NCBI RefSeq assembly: GCF_965213555.1
Contig: NZ_OZ243890.1
Location: 2,790,001-2,854,000, forward strand
Length of the DNA: 64,000 bases
Reading direction: 5' to 3'
Source: Acuticoccus sp965213555
GTDB lineage: Bacteria; Pseudomonadota; Alphaproteobacteria; Rhizobiales; Amorphaceae
Part shown: positions 46,313 through 54,500 of the stretch, piece by piece
Layout of the letters: each line of letters opens with the position of its first letter
Numbering within the stretch: the first letter of the stretch is position 1
Notes under the pieces: model-generated
What the model saw: the letters and a program-made list of their open reading frames with translations, nothing else
Database searches by the model: none
Told to the model about the DNA's origin: nothing
Position numbers and translations under genes: made by a program

Positions 46313-47303
46313 ATGGCGACGTACCAGAACATCTTCACGCAGGTTCAGGTCCGCACCGCGGGCGGTGAGCCGGGGGTGCCGGTCCCGAGCTCCGCCTTCC
46401 GGCGGACCGGGCGGCCGACCTTCTCCTACCTCCTCGGCAAGATCGGCGACGCCCAGATCGGCCCGATCTACCTCGGCTACACCGGCTTCCTGTCGGTGCT
46501 GTGCGGCTTCATCGCGTTCGAGATCATCGGGCTCAACATGTGGGCCTCGGTGGACTGGGACCCGGTGGAGTTCGTGCGCCAGCTCCCGTGGCTCGCGCTC
46601 GAACCACCGTCCCCGGCCTACGGTCTTGTCGGTCACGATGCCGCTCAACGAGGGCGGATGGTGGCTGCTCGCCGGCTTCTTCCTCACCGTGTCGATCCTC
46701 TTGTGGTGGGTCAGGATCTACCGCCGTTCCATCCAGCTCGGCCTCGGCACGCACGTCGCCTGGGGCTTCGCCGCGGCGATCTTCCTGTTCCTCGTGCTCG
46801 GCTTCTTCCGTCCCATCCTGATGGGCTCGTGGGGCGAGGCGGTGCCGTTCGGCATCTTCCCGCACCTCGACTGGACCGCGGCGCTGTCGATCCGCTACGG
46901 CAACCTCTTCTACAACCCGTTCCACGCCCTCTCGATCGTCTTCCTCTACGGGTCGGCGGTGCTGTTCGGGATGCACGCGGGCACCATCCTCGCGCTCACC
47001 AAGCTCGGCGGCGACCGTGAGATCGACCAGATCGTCTACCGCGGCACGGCGGCGGAGCGCGCGTCGCTGTTCTGGCGCTGGTGCATGGGGTTCAACGCCA
47101 GCTACGAGTCGGTGCACCGCTGGCTGTGGTGGTTTGCCTCCTTGACCGCGATCACCGGAGGCATTGGGATCCTGCTGACCGGAACCGTCGTCGACAACTG
47201 GTACTTGTGGGCCGTGAAGCACGACTTCGCGCCGATGTACCCAGAAGTCTACCCGCCGCTGATCGATCCGGGCCCGTCCAACGCCGTGGAGGTTGTGCAA
47301 TGA
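46313..47303 (+). pseudogene. pufM: Reaction centre M subunit, interrupted by a +1 frameshift
   Basis: The M subunit, expected at about 325 residues. The first 104 or so residues are normal and in frame (MATYQNIFTQVQVR, SYLLGKIGDAQIGPIYLGY, FVRQLPWLALEPPSPAYGL). The next conserved block, PLNEGGWWLLAGFFLTVSIL, and everything to the TGA at 47301-47303 (THVAWGFAA, MGSWGEAVPFGIFPHLDW, GIGILLTGTVVDNWYLWAVK) lie in another frame. The switch is at CGGTCTTGTCGG (46621-46631); removing one T of the TT restores a continuous protein. Unless corrected, translation runs into foreign frame and stops near 47020. All other PGC genes are intact, so a sequencing or assembly error is more likely than a true mutation. 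pufC starts at the pufM stop (ATGA). Confidence 0.85.
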
Positions 47304-48763
47304 AATTCGGCTTCGGAGCCGCGCTGACCACCGTCGTCGTGGTCCTCGTCGGCATCGCGATGTTCCTCCTGCCGGACTACTCGCGTCCGCCCATCGCCAG
47401 CGCTCAGACGGGCTTCCGCGGTACCGGCATGGCGGACATCGAGAACCCGCGGCGCGACGCGGCGGTCACCCTCGCGGCGATGCAGGCGCCTGAGATCCAG
47501 GTGCCGCTCATCACCGAAGGTCCCAAGGCGCGGGACGTCTACGAGAACGTCCAGGTGCTGGGCGACCTCAGCCAGGCCCAGTTCACCCGGCTGATGCTCG
47601 CCATCACCGCCTGGGTATCGCCGGAGCAGGGCTGCACGTACTGCCACGGCAACCTCGGCTTTGCCTCGGACGAGCTCTACACGAAGCGCGTGTCGCGTTG
47701 GATGATCAACATGACGCGGCACATCAACAACGAGTGGACGAACCACGTCGGCGAGGTGGGCGTCACCTGCTACACCTGCCACCGCGGCAACAACCTGCCG
47801 GAGTACGTGTGGTGGGAGCCCGAGACGACCGGCGTCGAGCCTGGCTCGAACGCCCTGCTCGGCTACTACAAGGAGTTCTACGGCCCCTCGCCGGAGGCGG
47901 GTCTCGCCTCGCTCGCCATCGACCCGTACGGGCCGTACCTCGAGGACCCGGAGCAGCGCATCCGCGTCGTCTCGGAGACCGCGCTGCCCACCGACAACCG
48001 CGCGTCGATCAAGCAGACCGAGTGGACCTACGCGCTGATGATGCACATGGCCCAGTCGCTCGGGGTCAACTGCACGTACTGCCACAACTCCAGGGCATTC
48101 TACGACTGGAGCCAGAGCCCGCCGACGCGGTGGACCGCGTGGTACGGCATCAACATGGTGCGCGACCTCAACGTGAACTACGTCAACCCCTTGGTGGCGA
48201 CGCTGCCGGACTACCGCATCGGCGTCCACGGCGATGGACCGAAGATCAACTGCACCACCTGCCACCAGGGTCAGGCCAAGCCGCTGAACGGCATGCGCAT
48301 GCTGGACGAGTGGCCCTCGCTCGAGATGGCCAACGTCGTCGCCCGCGAGGAGCTCCTGCCGATGACGCTGGAGCCCATGTGGACGCAGGAGGAGGCCATC
48401 GACGTGCCTGAGGCGCCGACGGCGGCCGCGGTCGAGCAGGCCGACGACGCGGCCGACGGCACGCCCGCCACGGACGACGGAGCGGCGGTACCGACCGAGC
48501 CCGTGACCGAGGGCGAGGAGGCAGTGCCGGGGACCGGGGACCAGCAGGGCGCTGCTCCCGAGGCCGCGCCGCAGGGCGAGGCGCCACAGCAGGACTCCGC
48601 GGCCGGCGGCACCGACGCCAACGTCGTCATCGTCACGCCGGAGGAGGCGAACGCTCCCCCGGCCGACGCCGCGCCGACGGATGCCGGCACGGCCGAGGCT
48701 CCTCAGGCGGAGACGATCGCTCCGACGGACGCTCCCGCTCCGACGACCGGCGCGTCCCAGTAA
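47300..48763 (+). CDS. pufC: Reaction centre tetraheme cytochrome c subunit, extended C-terminus
   Basis: PufC donates electrons to the photo-oxidised special pair. A single N-terminal hydrophobic anchor (about residues 5-25, no lipobox Cys) is followed by the cytochrome domain with four c-type heme sites: CTYCH, CYTCH, CTYCH and CTTCH. The globular part ends near residue 361 (LEPMWTQEEA). Another 126 or so residues form an acidic, Ala/Pro/Glu-rich low-complexity tail (AAPEAAPQGEAPQQ, APTDAGTAEAP), making 487 residues versus the usual 330-380. The ATG overlaps the pufM stop (ATGA), so translation is coupled. Confidence 0.95.
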   Translation: MKFGFGAALTTVVVVLVGIAMFLLPDYSRPPIASAQTGFRGTGMADIENPRRDAAVTLAAMQAPEIQVPLITEGPKARDVYENVQVLGDLSQAQFTRLMLAITAWVSPEQGCTYCHGNLGFASDELYTKRVSRWMINMTRHINNEWTNHVGEVGVTCYTCHRGNNLPEYVWWEPETTGVEPGSNALLGYYKEFYGPSPEAGLASLAIDPYGPYLEDPEQRIRVVSETALPTDNRASIKQTEWTYALMMHMAQSLGVNCTYCHNSRAFYDWSQSPPTRWTAWYGINMVRDLNVNYVNPLVATLPDYRIGVHGDGPKINCTTCHQGQAKPLNGMRMLDEWPSLEMANVVAREELLPMTLEPMWTQEEAIDVPEAPTAAAVEQADDAADGTPATDDGAAVPTEPVTEGEEAVPGTGDQQGAAPEAAPQGEAPQQDSAAGGTDANVVIVTPEEANAPPADAAPTDAGTAEAPQAETIAPTDAPAPTTGASQ

Positions 48764-48809
48764 CGCTGGACAGGCCGCCTCCGCGGCCTATCCCATTCCA
48801 CCGCGTCCC

Positions 48810-48841
48810 ACCGCTCCCGGTCCTGTAGGGCCGGGGGCGGT
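48810..48841 (+). terminator. puf operon terminator hairpin
   Basis: ACCGCTCCCGGTCC-TGTA-GGGCCGGGGGCGGT forms a 14-bp stem with G-U pairs and a 4-nt loop, 47 bp after the pufC stop, followed by CTTCGTTT. It is a good factor-independent terminator candidate for the bchCXYZ-puf transcript. Confidence 0.6.
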
Positions 48842-48951
48842 CTTCGTTTGTGGGCCTTCGATCGGCGTCGGGGATGGCGGTGGACCGCCCGCATATGCCA
48901 CAATCTAAAGTGGCGTCAGGGCGGCGGCGTCCGGCGTACGGGAGGGCTGGC

Positions 48952-49872
48952 ATGCGGCTGTCGACGATCCGCAACGTGTTGACGAGCGACAAGCTCGCCT
49001 ACGTCGCGCCGCACTACTACTACTCGCACCTGCGCAGGCGCAGCGTGTTCAGCACGCGGCCGGTGCCCGCCGCGCCCCAGGACGACGACGGGGCGCTCGA
49101 GGTCCACATCCTCGCCGGCCGCTCGACGCTGGCGGACCTTGTCTACGCTGCGAAGTCGTTCGTGATGCACTATCCGGGGAGGGCGCGGCTCACCGTCTTC
49201 GGCGACCGTGCCTTCGACGCCAGCGATGCAGGCATCGTCGAGGCGCATGTGCCCAACGTGCGCGTCGTCCTACGCACCGAGTCGCAGGCCCGGGTGAACG
49301 AGGAACTCGGCAGGCGAGGGCTCACCCTGAGCTGCCGGTTCAACGAAGCGTTCTACCTCGCAACGAAGATCTACAACGGCGCGCTCTACACGCGCTCGGA
49401 CCGGGTGTTCCTGCTTGACACCGACACGCTGTGCTTCGCGCCGCTCACCGAGCTCCACGCCCATGCGGTGGGTCCGCTCGGCGTCAACGTCTTCGGGGCC
49501 GATCCCGACCCCTTCCCCTACGTCGACTTCGACTTCGGCGTCACCCTGCCACCGCGGCTGAACGCAGGGAGCGCGCTCGTCAGCACGGCGACCATCGACC
49601 TCGACGCCATCGAGGGATGGCTCGCCGCCGGGCTGCCGATGACTCACCACTTCTCGGAGCAGTCCGTGTTCGCGGCGCTCGCCGCACGGTCCGGATCGGC
49701 GCTACGCTTCTCGCGGGACTACGATGTCGGCGCCATGCGCGCGGACGGTGCCGCCTTCGTACACTACTGCGGCCACAAGCTGAGCGCCGCGCGCATCAGG
49801 ATGCGCCGCGGCGGCCAGCGCAGGGTCCTCGCCATGCTGCGCGCCGGCCGCTTCGCGGTCGACGCAGCGTGA
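48952..49872 (+). CDS. Glycosyltransferase-like protein between pufC and hemA
   Basis: A 306-residue soluble protein with the look of a GT-A-fold glycosyltransferase. DRVFLLDTDTLCF near residues 159-171 contains a DxD nucleotide-sugar/metal motif, and LNAGSALVSTATID resembles the NSGVxx strand of GT8-like enzymes. HYCGHKL near the C-terminus may be a further metal or substrate site. No signal peptide is seen. GGGAGGG precedes the ATG. It lies downstream of the puf terminator and converges on hemA with a 17-bp gap. It is not a usual member of the photosynthesis cluster, so its role there is unknown. Confidence 0.55.
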   Translation: MRLSTIRNVLTSDKLAYVAPHYYYSHLRRRSVFSTRPVPAAPQDDDGALEVHILAGRSTLADLVYAAKSFVMHYPGRARLTVFGDRAFDASDAGIVEAHVPNVRVVLRTESQARVNEELGRRGLTLSCRFNEAFYLATKIYNGALYTRSDRVFLLDTDTLCFAPLTELHAHAVGPLGVNVFGADPDPFPYVDFDFGVTLPPRLNAGSALVSTATIDLDAIEGWLAAGLPMTHHFSEQSVFAALAARSGSALRFSRDYDVGAMRADGAAFVHYCGHKLSAARIRMRRGGQRRVLAMLRAGRFAVDAA

Positions 49873-49889
49873 CGGCCGCGATCCGTCGC

Positions 49890-51110
49890 TCAGGCGGCGG
49901 CTGCGACCCGGTTGAGCGCGCACTGGGACCACAGCGAGCCGAGCGCGTCGGCGAGGCGGTCGATGTCCGCGTCCGTGTGCAGCGGCGAAGGCGTGATGCG
50001 CAGTCGCTCGGTGCCCCGCGCCACGGTCGGATAGTTGATCGGCTGGACGTAGATCCCGTGGTGGTCGAGCAGGTGGTCGGAGATCCACTTGCATTTGACG
50101 GGATCCTTCACCATCACCGGCACGATGTGGCTCGGGTTGTCCATGTGCGGGATGCCGAGCGCATCGAGCCGCGCCCTCACCGCGCGGACGCGGTTCTGGT
50201 GCCGCGCCCGCTCCGCCTGGCTGACCTTGAGGTGCGCGATGGACGTCTTCGCGCCCGCAGCGACCGCCGGGGGCAGGGCGGTGGTGAAGATGAAGCCGGA
50301 CGCGAACGAGCGCACGAAGTCGCATAGTGCCGCCGAGGCTGCGATGTAGCCGCCCATCACGCCGAACGCCTTGCCGAGCGTGCCCTCGATCACGGTGAGG
50401 CGGTCCATCAGCCCCTCACGCTCGGCGATGCCGCCGCCGCGCGGGCCGTAGAGCCCCACCGCGTGCACCTCGTCGAGGTAGGTCATCGCGCCGTGCTTGT
50501 CGGCGACGTCGCAGATCTCGGCGATGGGGGCGATGTCGCCGTCCATGGAGTAGACGCTCTCGAAGGCGACGAGCTTGGGCACGGACGGGTCGAGGGCCGA
50601 CAGCTTGGCGTCGAGGTCCTCCGGGTCGTTGTGCCGCCACAGCACCTTTCGCGCGCGGGAGTGCCGGATGCCCTCGATCATCGAGGCGTGGTTCATCGAG
50701 TCCGACAGGACGACGCAGTCCGGCAGGCGCGAGGCCAGCGTCCCGAGCGCCGCCCAGTTCGACACGTAACCGGAGGTGAAGAGGAGCGCCGCCTCCTTGC
50801 GGTGCAGGTCGGCGAGCTCGTGCTCCAGCTCCACGTGGAAGTGGTTGGTGCCGGAGATGTTGCGCGTCCCGCCGGCGCCCGCGCCGCACTTGTCGAGCGC
50901 GTCGTGCATGGCGGCGAGGACGTCGGGGTGCTGGCCCATGCCGAGGTAGTCGTTGGAACACCACACCGTGACGTCGCGCACGCCGGCCCGGCCGTGATGC
51001 GATGCGCGGGGGAAGGCACCGCGCTGGCGCTCGAGGTCGGCGAACACGCGGTAACGACCCTCGGTGTGCAGACCCTCGAGCTCGGTCCTGAAGAAGCCTT
51101 CGTAGTCCAT
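49890..51110 (-). CDS. hemA: 5-aminolevulinate synthase
   Basis: The 406-residue PLP enzyme that condenses succinyl-CoA and glycine to 5-aminolevulinate, the first step of tetrapyrrole synthesis in alphaproteobacteria. The glycine-rich GAGAGGTRNISGTNHFHVELE region is near residues 76-96, DEVHAVGLYGPRGGG near 213, and the PLP lysine Lys247 lies in EGTLGKAFGVMGGYIA. The start is MDYEGFFRTEL. It is the last gene of the leftward bch-puh arm, 32 bp after puhE, which couples precursor supply to pigment synthesis. Confidence 0.96.
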   Translation of the reverse strand: MDYEGFFRTELEGLHTEGRYRVFADLERQRGAFPRASHHGRAGVRDVTVWCSNDYLGMGQHPDVLAAMHDALDKCGAGAGGTRNISGTNHFHVELEHELADLHRKEAALLFTSGYVSNWAALGTLASRLPDCVVLSDSMNHASMIEGIRHSRARKVLWRHNDPEDLDAKLSALDPSVPKLVAFESVYSMDGDIAPIAEICDVADKHGAMTYLDEVHAVGLYGPRGGGIAEREGLMDRLTVIEGTLGKAFGVMGGYIAASAALCDFVRSFASGFIFTTALPPAVAAGAKTSIAHLKVSQAERARHQNRVRAVRARLDALGIPHMDNPSHIVPVMVKDPVKCKWISDHLLDHHGIYVQPINYPTVARGTERLRITPSPLHTDADIDRLADALGSLWSQCALNRVAAAA

Positions 51111-51142
51111 GCCTCGCCTCCCGCTTTCGCCGGTTCTCATCG

Positions 51143-51946
51143 CTATGCCAGGGTGTCGGCGGCCCGCTTCAGGCCGCCATGTGATGTCATCCGACGCGAG
51201 GCGAAGCCCCAGCGCCACAATGCCGTCGCCTCGAACGGCGCGACCATGAAGAGGTGCTCCACCACCGCGAGGAGGAGGAGCGTGCCCGTCAGCGTGCCGC
51301 CGACGACGACGAACGGGTCCTCGCTCGCCCACGTGCCGTGCAGCGTCGCCGCCGCGACGGCGACGGCCGCCGCCACAGACCACGGCAGCAGCGCGTTCAT
51401 CCGCTGCCGCCGGAAGTACGTCTCCAGGTAGGCGAGGTGGTCGGGGAGGAAGCTCTCCGAAAGGTTGCGCACCCCGAGGTAGACGTTGAGCTTGGCGCTG
51501 AGCCGCATCACCCAGAGCGTCGCGAAGGTGGCGAGCCCGACCCAGTTCGCTCCGCCGAGGGTGAGCACCGCGACGAGGATGAGGGTCAGCGCCAGCGCGA
51601 CCTCGTGGTAGATCACCGTCGCCGTCGCGGCCTTGAACCGGTCGACGCCCTCCGCCGCCGGCGGCGCGGGGATGGTTCGCGGGCCGGTGATGCGGCCCGT
51701 CAGGAACATCAGCTCGTGCCAGCCCCACACCGCGATGGCGCAGCCGAAGGCGAGGTAGGCCCCTCCTTGTGTCGCGACGTCGCGGGTGAGCGCCAGGCCG
51801 GCGAGCGCGCCGACGAGGAGGATCGTCGCGGCCACCGCCGTCCACGCGCCCGCACGACGCGGCAGCCCGTTCGCGAACAGGATCGCGAGGGTGGAGAACC
51901 ACCACACGAACAGGGCCGTCGCCGCGGCGGTGGCGAGGACGAGCAC
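51143..51946 (-). CDS. puhE: Photosynthetic complex assembly protein PuhE
   Basis: A 267-residue polytopic membrane protein of the PuhE family, which affects RC-LH1 assembly and pigment levels. About seven hydrophobic segments are visible. WGWHELMFLTGRITGPR and AKLNVYLGVRNLSESFLPDHL are the conserved blocks. The GTG at 51944-51946 lies just beyond the acsF stop (51949-51951) and gives the normal N-terminus; upstream sequence in this frame is inside acsF. Confidence 0.9.
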   Translation of the reverse strand: MLVLATAAATALFVWWFSTLAILFANGLPRRAGAWTAVAATILLVGALAGLALTRDVATQGGAYLAFGCAIAVWGWHELMFLTGRITGPRTIPAPPAAEGVDRFKAATATVIYHEVALALTLILVAVLTLGGANWVGLATFATLWVMRLSAKLNVYLGVRNLSESFLPDHLAYLETYFRRQRMNALLPWSVAAAVAVAAATLHGTWASEDPFVVVGGTLTGTLLLLAVVEHLFMVAPFEATALWRWGFASRRMTSHGGLKRAADTLA

Positions 51947-51948
51947 GG

Positions 51949-53034
51949 CTACCAGACCGGCTCGAGGCGCACGCTGTCGGGCAGCGCGTTGGTCTTCGGG
52001 CGCATGAGGTAGAGCCGCGCGAACGTCGCGGCCGCCTGAGCGCCCAGCGCCACCTTGCGCGCCCGCCCGGCGAGCCCGCCCCGCTCCGAAGCCTCGGCCA
52101 TCCCCTCGGAGATGACGCGTAGCCGCTCGAGCCCACGCCGGAAGGTCGGCGCGTCGATGTCGAGGAGCACCGGGAACACCTGGCGCGAGATCTCCCGCGT
52201 CAACGCGAACACCTTGTAGTCGTACTCCGTCGGGTCGATGCCGAGCGCCTTGTGGAAGGCGGGGCGCTGGTGGTCGCGCACGTACATCGTCGCGTAGACC
52301 GCGAGCTGGAAGAAGCGCACCCAGAGCTTGTTGAGGCCTGCGGTCGTGTGCGGGTTCGCCCGCATCAGCAGCGCGAACGCCTCGCCGTGGCGGAACTCGT
52401 CGTTGCACCACTCGCGGAACCACTTGAAGATCGGGTGGAAGCGGTTGTCCGGGTTCGCCTCGAGGTGACGGTAGATCGTGATGTAGCGCGCGTAGCCGAT
52501 CTTCTCGGACAAGTACGTCGCGTAGTAGATGAACTTCGGCCGGAAGTAGGTGTACTTCTTCGTCTTCGTCAAAAAGCCGAGGTCGACGCCGATGTTGGCT
52601 TCCTTGAGCGCGTCGTTGATGAAGCCGGCGTGGCGGGCCTCGTCGCGGCTCATGTAGGTGAAGAGTTCCTTGATGTCGGCGTTGGTCCCGCGCTTCTTCA
52701 TCTCCTTGTAGAGCACGCAGCCGGAGAACTCGGCGGTCAGCGAGGAGACGAGGAAGTCGATGAGCTCGCGACGGAGCTCAGGGTCCAGCGCGTCGAAGTC
52801 GATGGTGTCCCAGTCGGCGTTCTTCCTGAAGTGCCCACGGTTGGGGTCGGCCTTCATCTCCGCCAGCAGGACGTCCCACTCAGCCCGCACCGAGGAGACG
52901 TCGAGGCGGTCCATCTCCGCGAAGTCCGTCGTGTAGAACCGCGGGGAGAGCATCGTCGTCTCCTGCGCCGCGCGGGTGGTGTCGGAGACCTCGCGCTTGC
53001 CGCCAAGCGCGTCGTGACGGACCGGGGCATTCAT
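51949..53034 (-). CDS. acsF: Magnesium-protoporphyrin IX monomethyl ester (oxidative) cyclase
   Basis: The 361-residue di-iron enzyme that forms the isocyclic E ring using O2. Its presence means pigment can be made under aeration; the oxygen-independent BchE is not in the window. Iron-ligand motifs are TAEFSGCVLYKE, MSRDEARHAGFIND and CNDEFRHGEAFALLMR, with FYTTDFAEMDRLDV at the start of the conserved region. The ATG at 53032-53034 overlaps the stop of the upstream small ORF (ATGA). Confidence 0.96.
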   Translation of the reverse strand: MNAPVRHDALGGKREVSDTTRAAQETTMLSPRFYTTDFAEMDRLDVSSVRAEWDVLLAEMKADPNRGHFRKNADWDTIDFDALDPELRRELIDFLVSSLTAEFSGCVLYKEMKKRGTNADIKELFTYMSRDEARHAGFINDALKEANIGVDLGFLTKTKKYTYFRPKFIYYATYLSEKIGYARYITIYRHLEANPDNRFHPIFKWFREWCNDEFRHGEAFALLMRANPHTTAGLNKLWVRFFQLAVYATMYVRDHQRPAFHKALGIDPTEYDYKVFALTREISRQVFPVLLDIDAPTFRRGLERLRVISEGMAEASERGGLAGRARKVALGAQAAATFARLYLMRPKTNALPDSVRLEPVW

Positions 53035-53336
53035 GGCTTCGTCCTTTCCGAGAAGCTGAACTCGCACAGCTCCATGAACTCGGTGTCGCCCGTCAGGCGG
53101 GTCCAGAACCGCTCCACGGGGTGGGCGCGCGTCACGGTCGCCTCGCGGCGCAGGCGCGCGGTCTCGCCGTAGGGCACGCGGATGGGCTCGCCATGCACGG
53201 TGACCTCATCGCCCGGGCGGATCGCGATCTCACCGTCGAGGACCACGTGGGCCGCGAGGCTCTCGAACGTGTGCTCCACCTCGACCGTGCAGCCGACGTC
53301 GATCCGCTCGCGGGCGGCGAACAGGCGGGCGATCAC
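53031..53336 (-). CDS. Conserved small PGC protein between puhC and acsF
   Basis: A 101-residue soluble protein (GTG start, MIARLFAARERIDVGCTVEV) without a membrane segment. It is rich in short beta-strand-like stretches (IAIRPGDEVTVHGEPIRVPYG), resembling a small barrel. A protein of this size commonly sits between puhC and acsF in purple-bacterial clusters, but its function is not established. It overlaps puhC (GTGA) and acsF (ATGA), so its translation is coupled to both. An assembly or cyclase-helper role is inferred from position only. Confidence 0.72.
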   Translation of the reverse strand: MIARLFAARERIDVGCTVEVEHTFESLAAHVVLDGEIAIRPGDEVTVHGEPIRVPYGETARLRREATVTRAHPVERFWTRLTGDTEFMELCEFSFSERTKP

Positions 53337-53809
53337 AGCGCCGCTCCTTCGGTCGGCGTGCCGTCCATGATCGCAGCGAACGCGGCCATGTTGGTGGACC
53401 CGAACGCGCCGAGGTCGATGATGAGGCCGGTCGCCGGATCGGACAGCGTGATGTGCCCGTCAGCGAGGCGGTTGATCTCGAAGGCGCCGGCGGCGCCGGC
53501 CATGCCGAGCTTCATGCGCTCGCGGACGAGGGCGCGTAGGACGCCCCGCACGAAGCCGCCGGTGAGCGGCTCGACCACCGCATGGACCGAGCCGTCCGCC
53601 TCGTTGAGCGCGAGGACGCCGCCGTCCTCGCCGTCGACGAAGGCGAGGCGCACCGTCTCGACAACGGGTGCGAGCGGCATCGGCGCCGTCGGCACATCGT
53701 TGATGCGTGCGAGCGCCACCGACACGAAGGCGAACCCCACGAGCGTCGCGAGCGCCATCAGCGCGCGTGGCGAGGCGATGATGGGGTTGGACTTGGGGAA
53801 CGGGTTCAT
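53333..53809 (-). CDS. puhC: Photosynthetic complex assembly protein PuhC
   Basis: A 158-residue protein with one N-terminal membrane helix (about residues 16-35) and a periplasmic domain. The family signature is seen in VRLAFVDGEDGGVLALNEAD and FVRGVLRALVRERMKLG, with GHITLSDPATG near the end. In Rhodobacter PuhC is needed for efficient RC-LH1 supramolecular organisation. It lies 28 bp downstream of puhB and overlaps the next small ORF by 4 bp. Confidence 0.9.
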   Translation of the reverse strand: MNPFPKSNPIIASPRALMALATLVGFAFVSVALARINDVPTAPMPLAPVVETVRLAFVDGEDGGVLALNEADGSVHAVVEPLTGGFVRGVLRALVRERMKLGMAGAAGAFEINRLADGHITLSDPATGLIIDLGAFGSTNMAAFAAIMDGTPTEGAAL

Positions 53810-53837
53810 GTGCGTCTCCCTTGAAGCGTCGACGAGC

Positions 53838-54500
53838 CTACGACGCCAGCACGGTGGAACCGGCGTTGACCGGCTCGGTGGCTCGCGCGTCCTCCGGCGC
53901 GACCGACCTCGCCGACTGGTGCGCGTGGATTGCGAGCGCGCGGGCGAGGAGGTTCGCGACGCGCTCTCCGTCGGGGACCGCGCGCAGCATCGGCTGAGGG
54001 TTCTTCAGCAGGAAGGGGCGCGCGTGCGGCCACAGCACAAGGTACGACACGCGTTCCTTCCCGGCAATCGTGAGCGGGATCTCGCCGCACCCGAAGAAGG
54101 ACCGCTTGTAGGCCGCCGAGGCGATCCGCGTGTAGGGCAGGTTGAACGTCACCGTCAGCGCGACGCCGATGCGCATGACGACGCGCTGGTCGGTGATCGT
54201 GTAGACCGTCGCCCCCGCGGTGAGCGCGGCAAGGCCGGCAAGGATCGCGCACGCCACGACCGGTAGCAGGAGGAGCCACAGGGCGACGATGGCGGCCTCG
54301 GCATGGGTGCCGCCGTCGTGCAGGATGGTCGCCCAACGCCATGCGATCAGGACCAACGCGTAGGCGCACACCGCGCGCACGTGAAAGACCTCGATGGCGA
54401 GCGCCCGCCAGTCGGGTGAGCCCTGCCACAGCAGCCGCTCGCCGGCAGGCAGCGGCTCGGGCAGGCCGCGGATCGCCTCGACGTGGATGTCTTCGTTCAC
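53838..54500 (-). CDS. puhB: Photosynthetic complex assembly protein PuhB
   Basis: A 220-residue membrane protein with a PH-like (bacterial PH domain) region. LPAGERLLWQGSPDWRALA near residues 18-36 is the conserved start. Two or three hydrophobic segments follow (about 40-60 and 68-92), then VYTITDQRVVMRIGVALTVTF and LPYTRIASA. PuhB assists reaction-centre assembly. The GTG at 54498-54500 overlaps the puhA TGA (GTGA). Confidence 0.92.
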   Translation of the reverse strand: MNEDIHVEAIRGLPEPLPAGERLLWQGSPDWRALAIEVFHVRAVCAYALVLIAWRWATILHDGGTHAEAAIVALWLLLLPVVACAILAGLAALTAGATVYTITDQRVVMRIGVALTVTFNLPYTRIASAAYKRSFFGCGEIPLTIAGKERVSYLVLWPHARPFLLKNPQPMLRAVPDGERVANLLARALAIHAHQSARSVAPEDARATEPVNAGSTVLAS

